Counted from the first letter of the stretch, positions 16,128 through 26,084 are shown. The stretch: DNA of 64,000 nucleotides from Streptomyces sindenensis (GCF_014649035.1 NZ_BMSG01000033.1:19316-83315), one strand, 5' to 3'. Made by a program: numbers and translations. The notes: a model not told the origin generated them from the sequence alone.

Positions 16128-18359
16128 CTATTCTCCGGTGTCCCGGGCGGTGACCTCACCGCTCTTGATGTACCGGGCCAGGTTGGCGACCTTGCCCTCC
16201 GCAGCGAGCTGCTCCAGTACCCCGACACCCCACAGGACGTCCTGGGTGCCTTCGTGCTTGACCATGCCGGGGGAGACGCCGAGGCGGAAGCTGCCGGGCA
16301 CGGTCTTGCCGTCCTGGTCGTAGGGCAGGACGTCCAGGGGGCTGGGGCCGTCGGCGGTGTAGACGGCGCAGTCGGAGAGGACCGCGACCGGGTAGCGGCC
16401 GGTGGCCGCGGCGAGGGCGACCATCTTGCGGTGCATGTTGATCCGGGCCCGGGAGATGACGGCGGCCCGGATGTCGGGGCGCCATGTCGGCCGGGCCAGC
16501 GCGGGCCACGCCTGCCCCGGCACCCACCCGCCGCCCCGAGCCTTCTCCTGCAGCTTGCCGATGCCGCCCTTGACGGTCATCTTCACCGCGTCCACCACGA
16601 TCCCCAGCTCAGGATCCCGCCCCTTGTAACCGTCCATCGCCTTCAGGAACTCACCGGGGGGCAGCTTCTCCGCCACGCCCAGGTCGGCCATGGTGGCGAC
16701 GTAGGCGTCGCGCAGCCGCTTGTACCAGCCGTCCAGGAACCGCCCGCTCCTTGGCCGCAACCACGCCTCGAGGGGGGTGACGTCGTAGCCGAGCTCGACG
16801 GCGTACGCCACGGTCGGCGTCGCATACCAGGCCGGCCCCTCAGGACGCTCTCCGGTCGGGGTGAACGGGCTGGGCAGCAGACCCCCCTGGAGGTCGCGCC
16901 ACTGCTTGGCGACCTTCACCCTGCTGAGGTCGACATGGGAGAGGTCCACCAGCCACGAGCCGGGCACCGCCGGGTTGAAGACCGGGTGGGTGACGTGCTC
17001 CGGGGGTGAGTCGAGGCCGACGACGGCGCCGTTGGCGGCCGCGCCGAACGCCAGGTTCACGTCGATGCCGACCAGATGGGGCTGCATGCACTCCGCGTCG
17101 GTGAGGTCCCGCGCCCAGTCGTAGGCCTCCTCGAACAGCCGCTCCTGGGGCCCGCGGATGTGGAAGCGGGGCAGGTGGGCCAGGACGGGGTGCCCGTCGA
17201 TCGCCTCGCACGGCGCGGGATCGACCGGCTCCTTGCCCAGGGAGCCGGGCCGGTGCTCGGAGTGCCGCTTGCCGTCCTGATCCGGCTCGCTGGCGCGAGT
17301 GGGCGGGTTGAGCGCGGTCATCAGCTCCAGTCCGCTCACCGCGGTGGACCCGACCGGTGTCATCACCCGCTGCGCGTACACCCCCAGCACCCGGGCCAGC
17401 TCCGCCGGCTCCAGCGTGGCGGCGTGGCCCCAGGAGCGGTCGTCCAGGGCATTCCAGGAGGGGATGCACAGCTGAACACACTGGCGCCGCCCACCGGTGA
17501 CGGGGCGGTAGATCCGAGCCCACGGGCCCAGCCCGCGCCGGGTCAGCTTCCACCCCGCCCGCTCCAGCAGCTTGATGACCTTGTGGCCCTCCGGGAGCCG
17601 CCCGGCCGACCGCTCTTCGTCCGACAAGGCAGCGGGCAGGCCGTAGCGCTCGCACGCCGCTGCGGTCAGGACCAGCAGCGGGTCGGCGTCCTTACCTGAC
17701 GCGTGCAGCTTCTCCGCCCCCACCCGCGCCTCGGACAGCGCCCATTCGACCAGGGAAGGCAGGGACCCCGCGGGCACGTCCAGGAGCAGGCCGCCGGTGC
17801 CGTACCCGGTCACCTGCCGCTCGTCATCGGCGTCCAGGACGAGCAGCGGACCATGCCCGTACGTGCCGGATCCTGCGGGAGCAGGGGAGCCAGCGATGGT
17901 GGCCCGGGGTGCTCCGGGGCGGCGTGAGCCGCGTGCCGGGCGCGGGGCGGCAGTCGGCGACGGCGGTGGGGCTGCAGGGGCCGGGGCGGGAGAGGCCGGT
18001 ACGGGGGCGGCCACCGCCGCCACAGGCGCGGGAGGTGCTACCTCGACGACGGCGGAGGGTACGGCGGGTGCCGTGGCAGCCGGGGTGGCGGGCGGTGTGC
18101 CGCCCTCGGTGGCCGTGGGGGAGGGGTAGAGGCGGGCGAGCTGCTTCAGCAGGTGGGCGTAGGGCTCCCGCTGGGGCGGGCGGGGTTCGGTCTTGCCCGA
18201 CTCCCACGCGCCGACGGTGGCCCGCCGCACGTCCAGGGTGGTCGCCACCTCTTCGAGGGTGAGCCCGTGGGCCTGCCGCAGGCGCTTGCGCTCGGCGGGC
18301 GGCGGCAGCGGCGACCGGGACGCGACGAGCGCGTCAATGGCATCGAACAACTCGGACAT
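16128..18359 (-). CDS. tap: Tap, telomere-associated protein
   Basis: 743 residues, close to the known Tap length, from an ATG with a perfect ggagg seven bases upstream. The N-terminus has an XRE-type HTH (HGLTLEEVATTLDVRRATVG, about 30-49) and then a long Ala/Pro-rich linker (about 80-150). The remainder is the Tap-specific region, which binds the single-stranded 3' overhang of the telomere and recruits Tpg. It is first in a tap-tpg operon. Its presence implies that this replicon, or one in the same cell, is linear with archetypal-type ends, in agreement with the terminal palindromes at 63988-64000. Confidence 0.95.
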   Translation of the reverse strand: MSELFDAIDALVASRSPLPPPAERKRLRQAHGLTLEEVATTLDVRRATVGAWESGKTEPRPPQREPYAHLLKQLARLYPSPTATEGGTPPATPAATAPAVPSAVVEVAPPAPVAAVAAPVPASPAPAPAAPPPSPTAAPRPARGSRRPGAPRATIAGSPAPAGSGTYGHGPLLVLDADDERQVTGYGTGGLLLDVPAGSLPSLVEWALSEARVGAEKLHASGKDADPLLVLTAAACERYGLPAALSDEERSAGRLPEGHKVIKLLERAGWKLTRRGLGPWARIYRPVTGGRRQCVQLCIPSWNALDDRSWGHAATLEPAELARVLGVYAQRVMTPVGSTAVSGLELMTALNPPTRASEPDQDGKRHSEHRPGSLGKEPVDPAPCEAIDGHPVLAHLPRFHIRGPQERLFEEAYDWARDLTDAECMQPHLVGIDVNLAFGAAANGAVVGLDSPPEHVTHPVFNPAVPGSWLVDLSHVDLSRVKVAKQWRDLQGGLLPSPFTPTGERPEGPAWYATPTVAYAVELGYDVTPLEAWLRPRSGRFLDGWYKRLRDAYVATMADLGVAEKLPPGEFLKAMDGYKGRDPELGIVVDAVKMTVKGGIGKLQEKARGGGWVPGQAWPALARPTWRPDIRAAVISRARINMHRKMVALAAATGRYPVAVLSDCAVYTADGPSPLDVLPYDQDGKTVPGSFRLGVSPGMVKHEGTQDVLWGVGVLEQLAAEGKVANLARYIKSGEVTARDTGE

Positions 18360-18505
18360 GGTGAACCTCCGCCACCCACTGTACCCCCGAACCGCACACT
18401 AGCCGCACAACTAGCGTTGGAATCGCGCATATTTACCGTACATAGGGGAGCGGTGGTGGTAGCGTGAAGTCGTTGGGGCCCTTGAAATGGCCTGCCGTGA
18501 CGCCC

Positions 18506-18528
18506 GGCGGGGCGGTCGCCGCCCCGCC
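18506..18528. promoter_or_regulatory. Perfect GC hairpin in the helicase leader
   Basis: Arms ggcggggcgg (18506-18515) and ccgccccgcc (18519-18528) with a 3-base loop, 30 bases before the helicase start. It lies in the 198-bp gap between the divergent tap and helicase genes. It may attenuate or stabilise the helicase message. An A/T-rich patch near 18430-18445 is a possible promoter. Confidence 0.5.
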
Positions 18529-18557
18529 GCCGCCCGCACCGCCCTCAGGAGTGCTGT

Positions 18558-20984
18558 ATGACCGTGGTTGCCGCCACCCCCGGCCTGCAGGGGAAGCGAG
18601 CGCTGTTCCCCGACCAGGCGGAAGCGGTGAACCGGCTGGCGCGGCATCTGCGGCGCCCCGGGACGCGAGGGCTGTACGTCGCGGCAACCGGAACGGGCAA
18701 AACCCTGGTCTCGATCCGCGTGGCCGACGAACTCCAGGCGCGCCTGGTCCTGTTCGTCGTGCCCACCCTCGACCTGGCCGCCCAGACCGCACTGGCATGG
18801 CGGCGCGAGGATCACACCGAGCACATGGTCATCGTCTCCTCCATGGACGCCGCCGGCCGCGACGCCCTGGTCTCCGCCCGCGTCATGTCCAGCAGCGACC
18901 CCGTCACCCTGGCCGCCCTCATGTCGGTCGTGGGGGAGAGGGAGGACCAGATCCCGGCCCTGACACTGATCTGCACCTACGACTCACTCGACAAGATCCA
19001 GGAGACCCGCAACACCGCATACGCGGTGCCGCCGTTCGACCTGGCCATCATGGACGAGGCGCACCGCATCGCCGGCCGCCCGGACAAGAAGTGGGCCGCC
19101 GTCCACGACAACCAGCGCATCCGGGCCGACCGCCGCCTCTACATGACCGCCACCCCCCGCATCTTCGCCGCCCCCGACCTGGCCGAGTCCGCCGACACCA
19201 CCCGCCCCCGCCGCCGCATCCCCAACCTCCCGGGCCCGGCAGCCGACCTGTTCGCCAACTCCATGGACAACGAACAGGTCTACGGCAAAAAGATCTTCGA
19301 GTATCCGCTGGCGCAGGCGATCGAGGACGGCCGGGCACCGGACTACCGCATCGTGGTGCCCACTCTCACCGACGAGGACCTGCGCCGCCGTATCAACCTC
19401 CCCGCTCCCGACCCCGACGGTGAGGGCGAGGGACCGGACCAGGCCCTGCGTACCACCGCCCTGCACCTGGCCGTTTTGCGCGCCATGGCCGACCACGGCC
19501 TGAAGAAGGTGCTGGTCTACTTCAACCTGACCTCCGACGCCCGTCTCTTCGCCCGCGAGCTGCCCCACACCCTGCGCCAGCTCGCGGCCACCGCACCCCA
19601 CTTGGTCCCCGCGACCTTGCCGGAGACGCTGTTCGTCCACGGCGAGGACACCCCCCAGCGGCGCGAGGAGACCTTCACGCGCTTCGCCCAGGCCGCCACC
19701 GCGATCCTGACCAACGCACGCCTGGTCGCCGAAGGCGTCGACATCCCCAGCGTGGATGCCGTCGTCTTCGCCGACCCCACCCGCAGCGTCGTCCGCTGCG
19801 TCCAGGCCCTGGGCCGCGCCCTGCGCCTGGACGTATCCGGCAAGACCGCCTCCCTGATCGTCCCCGTCTGCCTCCCGCCCGGCGCCAGCCCCGAAGACAT
19901 CCTCGGCACCGCCTACGAGCCGGTGTGGGCGATCGCCTCCGCCCTGGCCAGCCACGACCACCGCATCCTGGAACGCCTGCCCGACAAGGCCAACCGCCTG
20001 CCCAAGGAGACCAGCGACGTCATCGAACGCCGCTGGCACTTCGACTTCACCGTCCACCCCGAACGCATCGCCCAGGCCATGGACCTGGTCTCCTTCGACC
20101 CCCGCGACCCGGCCACATCCCGCTCCCGCCGCCTCGGCCTCGCCGCCGCCCAGGCCTACCACGACCAGTACGGCCACCTCGACGTCCCCGCCGACTACAC
20201 CGACCCCACCGGCCACACCCTGGGCACCTTCATCACCACCATGCGCGACGCCCGCAAAGCCGGCCGCCTGGAGGCGGACTGGATCGCCGAACTCGACGCC
20301 CTGGACATGATCTGGGACAAACACGAAGCCGCCTGGCGCTCCCACCTCGCCGCGGCCGCCGACCACCACCGCACCCACGGCCACCTCGCCGCCCCCGCCA
20401 CCACCCCACTCGGCGCCTGGCTCGCCGAACAACGACACCTTGCCGCCACCGACCAGCTCACCCCAACCCGGACCGACGCCCTCACCGCCATCGACCCGAA
20501 CTGGCGACTGCCTCACGGGGCGGACTGGCACCGCAAGTACCACCTCCTGCGCACCCACCTGGAGGCGGGCAACGACCCCGCCGCCCTCACGCCCGACACC
20601 CGCATCGCCGGGGTCAATATCCCCTCCTGGCTCACCCGCCAGCTCACCCGCTGGGCCACTCTCCACCCCGGCCAACGCGACCTGCTCACCGCACTCGGCC
20701 TCACCCCCGCCACCAGCCCCCTCACCCCCGCCCGCCGCACCCGCCGCACCTTCGCCCAGACCGTGCAGCTCCTGGAACTCTTCCTCCACCGCCACGGCCG
20801 CGCCCCCACCGCCCGCGAAACCCTCCGCGTCGACGGCGACACCGTCCAGATCGGCCCCTGGTTCGCCAAGACCCGCACCAAGCACCGCGAAGGCCAGCTC
20901 CCCGCCGACCACCAAGCCCTCGTCGCCGCCCTCTTCGACGGAGACTGGTGCGCCCCCGACCCCGTCCCGGCCGCCGTGGCGTAG
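18558..20984 (+). CDS. SF2 DEAD/DEAH helicase with helicase-associated repeats
   Basis: 808 residues from an ATG with aggag upstream. Motif I ATGTGKT (43-49), DEAH box (166-169), motif III YMTATPR, and the C-terminal helicase half with TNARLVAEGVDIP and QALGRALR. After about residue 500 come helicase-associated (HA) repeats of the form AYHDQYGHLDVPADY..LGTFI and HHRTHGHLAAP..LGAWL. Large helicases of this build are frequent near Streptomyces telomeres (the TtrA type, linked to transfer). Its divergence from tap-tpg supports a role in end biology or replicon transfer, but the precise function is inference. Confidence 0.88.
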   Translation: MTVVAATPGLQGKRALFPDQAEAVNRLARHLRRPGTRGLYVAATGTGKTLVSIRVADELQARLVLFVVPTLDLAAQTALAWRREDHTEHMVIVSSMDAAGRDALVSARVMSSSDPVTLAALMSVVGEREDQIPALTLICTYDSLDKIQETRNTAYAVPPFDLAIMDEAHRIAGRPDKKWAAVHDNQRIRADRRLYMTATPRIFAAPDLAESADTTRPRRRIPNLPGPAADLFANSMDNEQVYGKKIFEYPLAQAIEDGRAPDYRIVVPTLTDEDLRRRINLPAPDPDGEGEGPDQALRTTALHLAVLRAMADHGLKKVLVYFNLTSDARLFARELPHTLRQLAATAPHLVPATLPETLFVHGEDTPQRREETFTRFAQAATAILTNARLVAEGVDIPSVDAVVFADPTRSVVRCVQALGRALRLDVSGKTASLIVPVCLPPGASPEDILGTAYEPVWAIASALASHDHRILERLPDKANRLPKETSDVIERRWHFDFTVHPERIAQAMDLVSFDPRDPATSRSRRLGLAAAQAYHDQYGHLDVPADYTDPTGHTLGTFITTMRDARKAGRLEADWIAELDALDMIWDKHEAAWRSHLAAAADHHRTHGHLAAPATTPLGAWLAEQRHLAATDQLTPTRTDALTAIDPNWRLPHGADWHRKYHLLRTHLEAGNDPAALTPDTRIAGVNIPSWLTRQLTRWATLHPGQRDLLTALGLTPATSPLTPARRTRRTFAQTVQLLELFLHRHGRAPTARETLRVDGDTVQIGPWFAKTRTKHREGQLPADHQALVAALFDGDWCAPDPVPAAVA

Positions 20985-21251
20985 GCCCCTGTTCTCCGCA
21001 AGCCGGCTCACCGGCCTGCGGCTGCCTCCCGGTGCTTGAGGATCGTGCAGTCGGGCCGGTTGCAGACCGTCTTGTCGCGCTTGACCGCCCACCCTCACTC
21101 ACGCATCGGTTATGCACCAACACACGTATGTCACCACCCAGGGCGCCGGGCGGCACCAAGATCAAGGCGGGCGGGGCTGGGCAGAGCTGTTTCTGCAGCT
21201 CGACCCCGGCCCGATGCGCGGCGGCGTGCGGATGTACGGCAGCATGCGCAT

Positions 21252-22187
21252 GTGACCGATCAGGAAGCCACGGAGAAGGCCAGACGGCTGGCCATGGAGC
21301 GGGCCGCCCGGTTCGGGAGGTGCGCTGCTGAGCTGGCTGCGCACCTCCCCGCCCAGCGGGCAGCCCACGACCATGCCCCAGATCCTGCTGCAAGGAATCC
21401 ATTCGACCCGGCGCCTGACCCCGGAGATCTGTTCGGCGGGGGTCTGGTCGGCAGCGACGGTCTCTACGCGGAGGGGCTGAACAGCGCACTGGCCGCGATC
21501 GTCGCCCACGAGTGGCCCGGCGAGGAAACCAAACGCAGCGGGCACGTACTGGGCCCGGGTGAGCTGCTGGCCTTGATCGAGACCAAGGCGCAGGACCCGG
21601 CCGTGGAGCGGGTGGTGATGGAGAACGGCGCGGTACTGATCCTCGACCAGCATCCCGCAGCCGAACTTCCGCGGGGGCCCGCGAACACCATCTTCGACGT
21701 CGAGCGCCCCAGCGCTTCCCGCGGCACCCACATCGACATAGGAACTCTTCAAGAGGGCAACAGGCAGGCTGCGATGTCCCGTCACGGCAGAGGCACGGGG
21801 ATCCTGACCCTTGCCCATGTCACGGCGCTGCTGGCCCTTGACGGGCACGACAGCCTCCACGCGATCGGTGAGCAGCAGGCCGACCGGGTTCGTGACGGCG
21901 CGCTGCGTGCGGACGCCGCCGCCCGCGAGACGGCGGCCGCGTTCCTGGACCGGATCGGCGAGGAGGAGGCCGAGCGTCGCGCCGAAACCGCGAAACCCCG
22001 TGAGGACTTGGGCTACTCGCTGGAGGAGTGCCCTGTCTGTTTCCACGAGGCCTTCCAGATCGACGGCCTTGCCCCGATCTGGGGGCGCGTGGGTTACGGC
22101 CAGTGCGTCGTGTGCTCATACATCCGGTCCCCGGACATCGCCGACGAAGAGGGGTTCGCCGCGCACCTGGCCTGGCTCGGCTTCTGA
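21252..22187 (+). CDS. Hypothetical protein with C-terminal Cys motifs
   Basis: 311 residues from a GTG at 21252 (VTDQEATEKARR); the frame is open to 21036 but upstream codons look non-coding. The N-terminal region is Ala/Arg-rich and helical. The C-terminus has CPVCFHEAF and GYGQCVVCSYIRS, two CxxC knuckles about 27 residues apart that should bind one zinc ion. I do not recognise the family. It stands alone, 267 bases after the helicase and convergent with the GNAT gene. Confidence 0.6.
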   Translation: MTDQEATEKARRLAMERAARFGRCAAELAAHLPAQRAAHDHAPDPAARNPFDPAPDPGDLFGGGLVGSDGLYAEGLNSALAAIVAHEWPGEETKRSGHVLGPGELLALIETKAQDPAVERVVMENGAVLILDQHPAAELPRGPANTIFDVERPSASRGTHIDIGTLQEGNRQAAMSRHGRGTGILTLAHVTALLALDGHDSLHAIGEQQADRVRDGALRADAAARETAAAFLDRIGEEEAERRAETAKPREDLGYSLEECPVCFHEAFQIDGLAPIWGRVGYGQCVVCSYIRSPDIADEEGFAAHLAWLGF

Positions 22188-22408
22188 CCCCGGTGCGCTC
22201 CCGCCCCAGGGCGGTCAGACCCGGGGTGCCGGGGCTGCTGGCTTGCGCGCTGTGGCCAGGTGATGCCCTGACGATGGCGGCTCTTCCCGGGCGGAGCGTC
22301 CAGGCAACGTTCCCGGTCCTCGGCAGCCGCTCGTCCGCCGCCAGGCGGCTTACGGCGAAGCCGAGGACAGGGCGGGGGAGTGCCCAGCCCGTAGGAGGAC
22401 CGTCGAGG

Positions 22409-23044
22409 TCAGATTGGGCGCGAGAACATCTGCTCGCCGGGGAGCGGCGAGGCACCCACGTCGCGGTACCGGGAACCCCCGGGGAGGATGACCGGCTCAC
22501 CTGGAGCATGGATGGTGAAGCCGTGGCGCCGGTAGAACCGGGCCAGGGCGGTGTCTTCGGCGGTGAACTGCCCGTACATGAAGAACGCGCGGTGCTCACG
22601 GTGGATTGCCATGGCCCTGGTGATCAAGGCGGAGGCGATGCCCTGACGCCGGTAGTCGTCTGCGACGGCCAGGGCCCGGAGCTTGGCGTAAGCCATCGCG
22701 GTGGCTCCCAGGGTCACGGGGTCTGCCCCGTCCCGTTCCATGCCTCCGAGGACGGACAGGGGCGGGATGCTGGAGGAGACGCCGACGATGCGCGCGGTGG
22801 GCGTGTGTTCGGCGACCAGGAAGACGAAACGCCCGGTGCCGAACTGGGTGGTGAAGGGCCCTTCTGCGTCGATGGCTTCGCACATGGGTTCGCGGTCGTC
22901 GAAGTCGCCGTGTCCTTCCATGGCGAGTGCGGCGAGCTCGGTGAACGCCTGGCCCTCCCCGCGCCGGGTTTCTCTGATCTGGATGTTGTCCGGCAGCTTG
23001 TCGGGGCGGCGGCGGCGGGGCTTGCCAGCTTTGCTGCGTCCCAC
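22409..23044 (-). CDS. GNAT-family N-acetyltransferase
   Basis: 211 residues from a GTG (VGRSKAGKPRRRR) with aaagga upstream. A basic N-terminal tail precedes the GNAT fold. The acetyl-CoA loop is DDYRRQGIASALI, and the later motif FYRRHGFTIHAPGEP is typical of the C-terminal arm. The substrate is unknown. It stands as a single gene and looks complete. Confidence 0.82.
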   Translation of the reverse strand: MGRSKAGKPRRRRPDKLPDNIQIRETRRGEGQAFTELAALAMEGHGDFDDREPMCEAIDAEGPFTTQFGTGRFVFLVAEHTPTARIVGVSSSIPPLSVLGGMERDGADPVTLGATAMAYAKLRALAVADDYRRQGIASALITRAMAIHREHRAFFMYGQFTAEDTALARFYRRHGFTIHAPGEPVILPGGSRYRDVGASPLPGEQMFSRPI

Positions 23045-23290
23045 GAGCGTCCTTTCTGACTGAAGTAGGCCGTGCGGCCTCGCCCAGCCGGACACGTATC
23101 TGTGAGGGCCGGCGCGGCAACACGGCTACCAGTAGGCCAAGAGGTCGCTCAGCGATGAGGGCAAAAGCGATCATCCCGCCGCTGAGGGCGAGAACGATGG
23201 CGCATTCCTTTCGCCCCACGGGCATTTGAGGCTGCCCTGGCCCCTCGTCTTGCGTGCGACGCTGCGGAGTCTTCGTGGCCCGGGTGTTGG

Positions 23291-23788
23291 TCAGGTTGCC
23301 GGGCGGGGCTCTCGGCCGAGCCGGTGCAAGGTGCGGCAGTGCAGGTCGCTCTCGACCCCGATGCCCAGGCTGCCGAAGAGCGGCAGGTCCTGCTTCTGCA
23401 GCGCGACCGCGGCGCGAGCGGCATCTTCCTTGTCGGGATAGATCCACAGACTGACCCGCCCGGCATCCGCGTCCTGTGCCACTTTCACGAAGAAACGCCG
23501 CTCCCGGGCTGTCTCGAGCGTGAAACGGACCGCCAGTTCGAAGGGCTTGGGTGTCCTGCCGTGAAGCAGGAGCAGAACATGACGGTGATCAGGCGCGACC
23601 TTCCACCGGGCATCGATGGTGGTGCCGGTGGACTGGATGCCTGAGGTGAAGTCCAGGCACGCCTCCGTGTAGGCCTCGTCCAGCCCTTCGACAGCGTGCC
23701 GGCTCACTGGCTGCATCAGCATCAACTCCGGCCCCACAGCGACGGTGAGGGGGAATGCCTCGGCCTCGATCACGGTCTGAACGCTCAT
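23291..23788 (-). CDS. Hypothetical protein
   Basis: 165 residues from the ATG giving MSVQTVIEAEAF; a start 30 bases further upstream is possible. It has regular alternating beta-type segments (HVLLLLHGR, RFFVKVAQD, RVSLWIYP) and no Cys cluster, membrane segment or known motif. It lies between the GNAT and CoiA-like genes. I do not recognise the family, but codon bias supports a real gene. Confidence 0.6.
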   Translation of the reverse strand: MSVQTVIEAEAFPLTVAVGPELMLMQPVSRHAVEGLDEAYTEACLDFTSGIQSTGTTIDARWKVAPDHRHVLLLLHGRTPKPFELAVRFTLETARERRFFVKVAQDADAGRVSLWIYPDKEDAARAAVALQKQDLPLFGSLGIGVESDLHCRTLHRLGREPRPAT

Positions 23789-24106
23789 AGACAGATCGTA
23801 GGCCGCGGCCGGAGGCATGCCCGTCTACCGACAACCGCTCAGCTGCCGCCACCTGCGGCGGGGTTCGACGGAAGGGAGGGCCCAGGCGACCGCCTGATCT
23901 GGGCCGATCCGACGAGCTCGCCGTAGACGGTCCACCGGTCGACATACGGCGAGGCTAACCCAGCACGGTTCCCGCCCGCGGCCCGTCCACCCCTCTGCAG
24001 CCTGTGCCCGGGGTTTCGTGCCCGGCCGATTCCCGGGAGGGGCACCCTGCCCGCCCCGGCCGCGGCGACACTGGGCGTACGGAGGGGTGTCAGGGCAGGG
24101 GGGCTG

Positions 24107-25378
24107 ATGGGGTACACCGCTGTGCATCCGGTCTGGGGCCGACTGGACGTGTCGCTGGGCGACTTGGGGTGCGGGCACACCTGGGGGGAGATCCACCGGG
24201 TGAAAGGGGTGCGGCTGGCATGCCCGGAGTGCGGCGGAAGAGTCTTCGCCCGATCCTCCCGCTACGGCCTGCGCCACTTCTACCACCAGGTACGGCCGCC
24301 GGACTGCGAGCTGGCGAACGAGTCGCCGGAGCATCACTTCCTGAAACTGGAGCTGGCCATGGCGGCCCGGTCGGCCGGGTGGCGCGCGGAACTGGAGGTC
24401 AGCAGCGAAGCCGGGGACTGGCGGGCCGACGTCCTGGTCTTCGACGACCGGGACCTGCCCTTCATGGCACTGGAGGCGCAGTTGTCGCCGATGACACCGA
24501 CCGAGGCCAGGATGCGTACCGACCGCTACGCGCGCGACGGGGTGGCGGTGTGCTGGGTCGCCCTGCAGGACCGCCCCTGGGCGCGCACCGTACCCACGCT
24601 CAGAGCCAGCGCCCCCGCCGAAGGAGGAAAGTCCTGGACGGTGCGGCACGGGCTGGCCCGCTACACCTGGACCCCCCGCACCCTGAAGGCGAAGGCCACG
24701 TGGGAGCACATCACCTGCCCGCTCGGCGACGCCCTCGCATGGATCCTCCAGGGGACGGTGCGCGTGCACACGGCGGTGAACGGGACGGTGTGGTGGACAG
24801 CGCCCGCCTACGAGGAACGGGCCCTGGAGCGTGCACGCCTGGAGGCGGAGGCTGAAGCCGCCGAGCGGGAGGCCGCCGCGGAGCGCCGCCGTGAACAGGC
24901 CGCGGCCGCCGACCGGCGCCGCCGGGCCGCCGAGCAGCGGGCCCTGGACCGCCAGGCCGAACTTGAGGAACGGCACAACGAGATGCAGCGGCTGGCGGGG
25001 TTCTTCCGGCGCACCGGGTTCGACCCCGCGGCCTGGGACGCCTTCACCCGGCTGGTCCGCACGGCCTCCGGCAAGGCGATCCTTTACGGGGAGCAGAGCC
25101 CCCGCTACGGCAACGGCCTGCTGGTCCACGCCCGGCACCGGGACACCGACGGCGGATACACCCTGGCCGCCGTCGTCTGCCCCGACCCGCACGCCCTCAC
25201 CCACTGGCCGGAGAAGCTCGACATCCTCGTCCCCGACCACACCTGGCTCGCCCGCATCCGGGCCGCCGCCAGGGTCCCGCTACGGGTCGCCGTACTGGAC
25301 CCCCGCACCGGACGCCGTACCTTCGAACGCATCCCCCCACCGTCGGTTCACCGCCCGGGGCCAGACCGCCCCGGATGA
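24107..25378 (+). CDS. CoiA-like nuclease-domain protein
   Basis: 423 residues. The N-terminus has zinc-knuckle-like GCGHTW and CPECGGR, then the CoiA-type core: SPEHHFLKLELAMAA, RADVLVF (about 105), EAQLS (about 123) and RMRTDRY..DGVAVCWVAL. This is the PD-(D/E)XK arrangement (Asp, then ExQ) seen in competence protein CoiA relatives. A strongly charged Glu/Arg coiled coil (about 245-300) and a further globular C-terminus follow. In actinomycetes these are usually orphan accessory genes of unknown role, possibly DNA processing or defence. Confidence 0.75.
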   Translation: MGYTAVHPVWGRLDVSLGDLGCGHTWGEIHRVKGVRLACPECGGRVFARSSRYGLRHFYHQVRPPDCELANESPEHHFLKLELAMAARSAGWRAELEVSSEAGDWRADVLVFDDRDLPFMALEAQLSPMTPTEARMRTDRYARDGVAVCWVALQDRPWARTVPTLRASAPAEGGKSWTVRHGLARYTWTPRTLKAKATWEHITCPLGDALAWILQGTVRVHTAVNGTVWWTAPAYEERALERARLEAEAEAAEREAAAERRREQAAAADRRRRAAEQRALDRQAELEERHNEMQRLAGFFRRTGFDPAAWDAFTRLVRTASGKAILYGEQSPRYGNGLLVHARHRDTDGGYTLAAVVCPDPHALTHWPEKLDILVPDHTWLARIRAAARVPLRVAVLDPRTGRRTFERIPPPSVHRPGPDRPG

Positions 25379-25418
25379 GCCCACCACAGGAGCCCGCACG
25401 CTGTTAGATTTCCTGGTC

Positions 25419-25748
25419 ATGAGCCGCTTACCCGATCCGCCCGCGCCCGCCGTGACCTGGGAGCCCGAGGTACTGGACGCCGCCCGGGCCACCCCCGCCC
25501 CGCTGTACGCGCTGGCGCTCCCGGACACCGCCGGCCACGGCTGGAAAATCAGCCTCCTCGACGGCAGCGGCGAGGTCCGCGACGCCTTCACCGCCACCGA
25601 CCTGGAGGAGGCCGACCGCGGACTCCAGCAGCGCGGGTACCTGTCCATGGCAGCGGCGATGGGCCGCGACTGGGAACGGCTGACACCCAACCGCCATGAC
25701 AGCCGGCACGGCACGCCGGTCTTCCGCGACCCCGGAGAACCCCTCTGA
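25419..25748 (+). CDS. Hypothetical protein
   Basis: 109 residues from ATG 25419 (MSRLPDPPAPAVTWEPEVL), 40 bases after the CoiA-like stop on the same strand, so probably co-transcribed. Soluble, acidic, with a predicted helix around EEADRGLQQRGYLSMAAAM. No recognised motif. Confidence 0.6.
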   Translation: MSRLPDPPAPAVTWEPEVLDAARATPAPLYALALPDTAGHGWKISLLDGSGEVRDAFTATDLEEADRGLQQRGYLSMAAAMGRDWERLTPNRHDSRHGTPVFRDPGEPL

Positions 25749-25750
25749 CA

Positions 25751-25801
25751 GCCGGCCGCCGGGCGAACGTACGCCCAGGGGCGGTTACTCGGGCGGCCGG
25801 C
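25751..25801. terminator. Shared terminator between convergent genes
   Basis: Nested inverted repeats: outer arms gccggccgcc (25751-25760) and ggcggccggc (25792-25801), inner gggcg/cgccc (25761-25776). It lies between the stops of 25419-25748 and 25785-26084, so it can serve both directions. Confidence 0.6.
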
Positions 25802-26084
25802 CGGAGACGCCGACGTACCAGTCGTCGGCCTCCGTCATCCCGTCCATGCTCGGCTGGTAGGGCTTGACGACGTCATCCGCGTCCTTGAAGTACACCGTGA
25901 CGCACAACGGGTACTCCTTCCCGGTAGGCGCCGTGACCGTCTCCCGGGGGGCCACCCACACGAACTTCCCCGGCTGCTCCCACTTCTTGCGGGCGAAGGT
26001 CAAGGTGGGGTCCGCCGTTCCCCGCCGCAACAGGTCCGACCAGCTCATATCTGTCACCCCGTGAGCGTAGAGCGCGAACTCCAT
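25785..26084 (-). CDS. Small hypothetical protein
   Basis: 99 residues if started at MEFALYAHGV; the internal Met at 26048 (MSWSDLLRRG) has a better ribosome site (ggggtga) and would give 87 residues. Contains FARKKWEQPGKFVWVAP and a beta-rich middle. No known domain. Complete and apparently monocistronic. Confidence 0.55.
   Translation of the reverse strand: MEFALYAHGVTDMSWSDLLRRGTADPTLTFARKKWEQPGKFVWVAPRETVTAPTGKEYPLCVTVYFKDADDVVKPYQPSMDGMTEADDWYVGVSGRPPE

Noticed and set aside
15180..17009. 609-codon plus-strand frame opposite tpg and tap
   Set aside because: No recognisable domain, while tpg and tap are clear on the minus strand.
18984..21098. Long minus-strand frame (704 codons) opposite the SF2 helicase
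   Set aside because: Gly/Val-rich translation without motifs. The plus strand has all helicase motifs and good third-position bias, so this is an antisense shadow.
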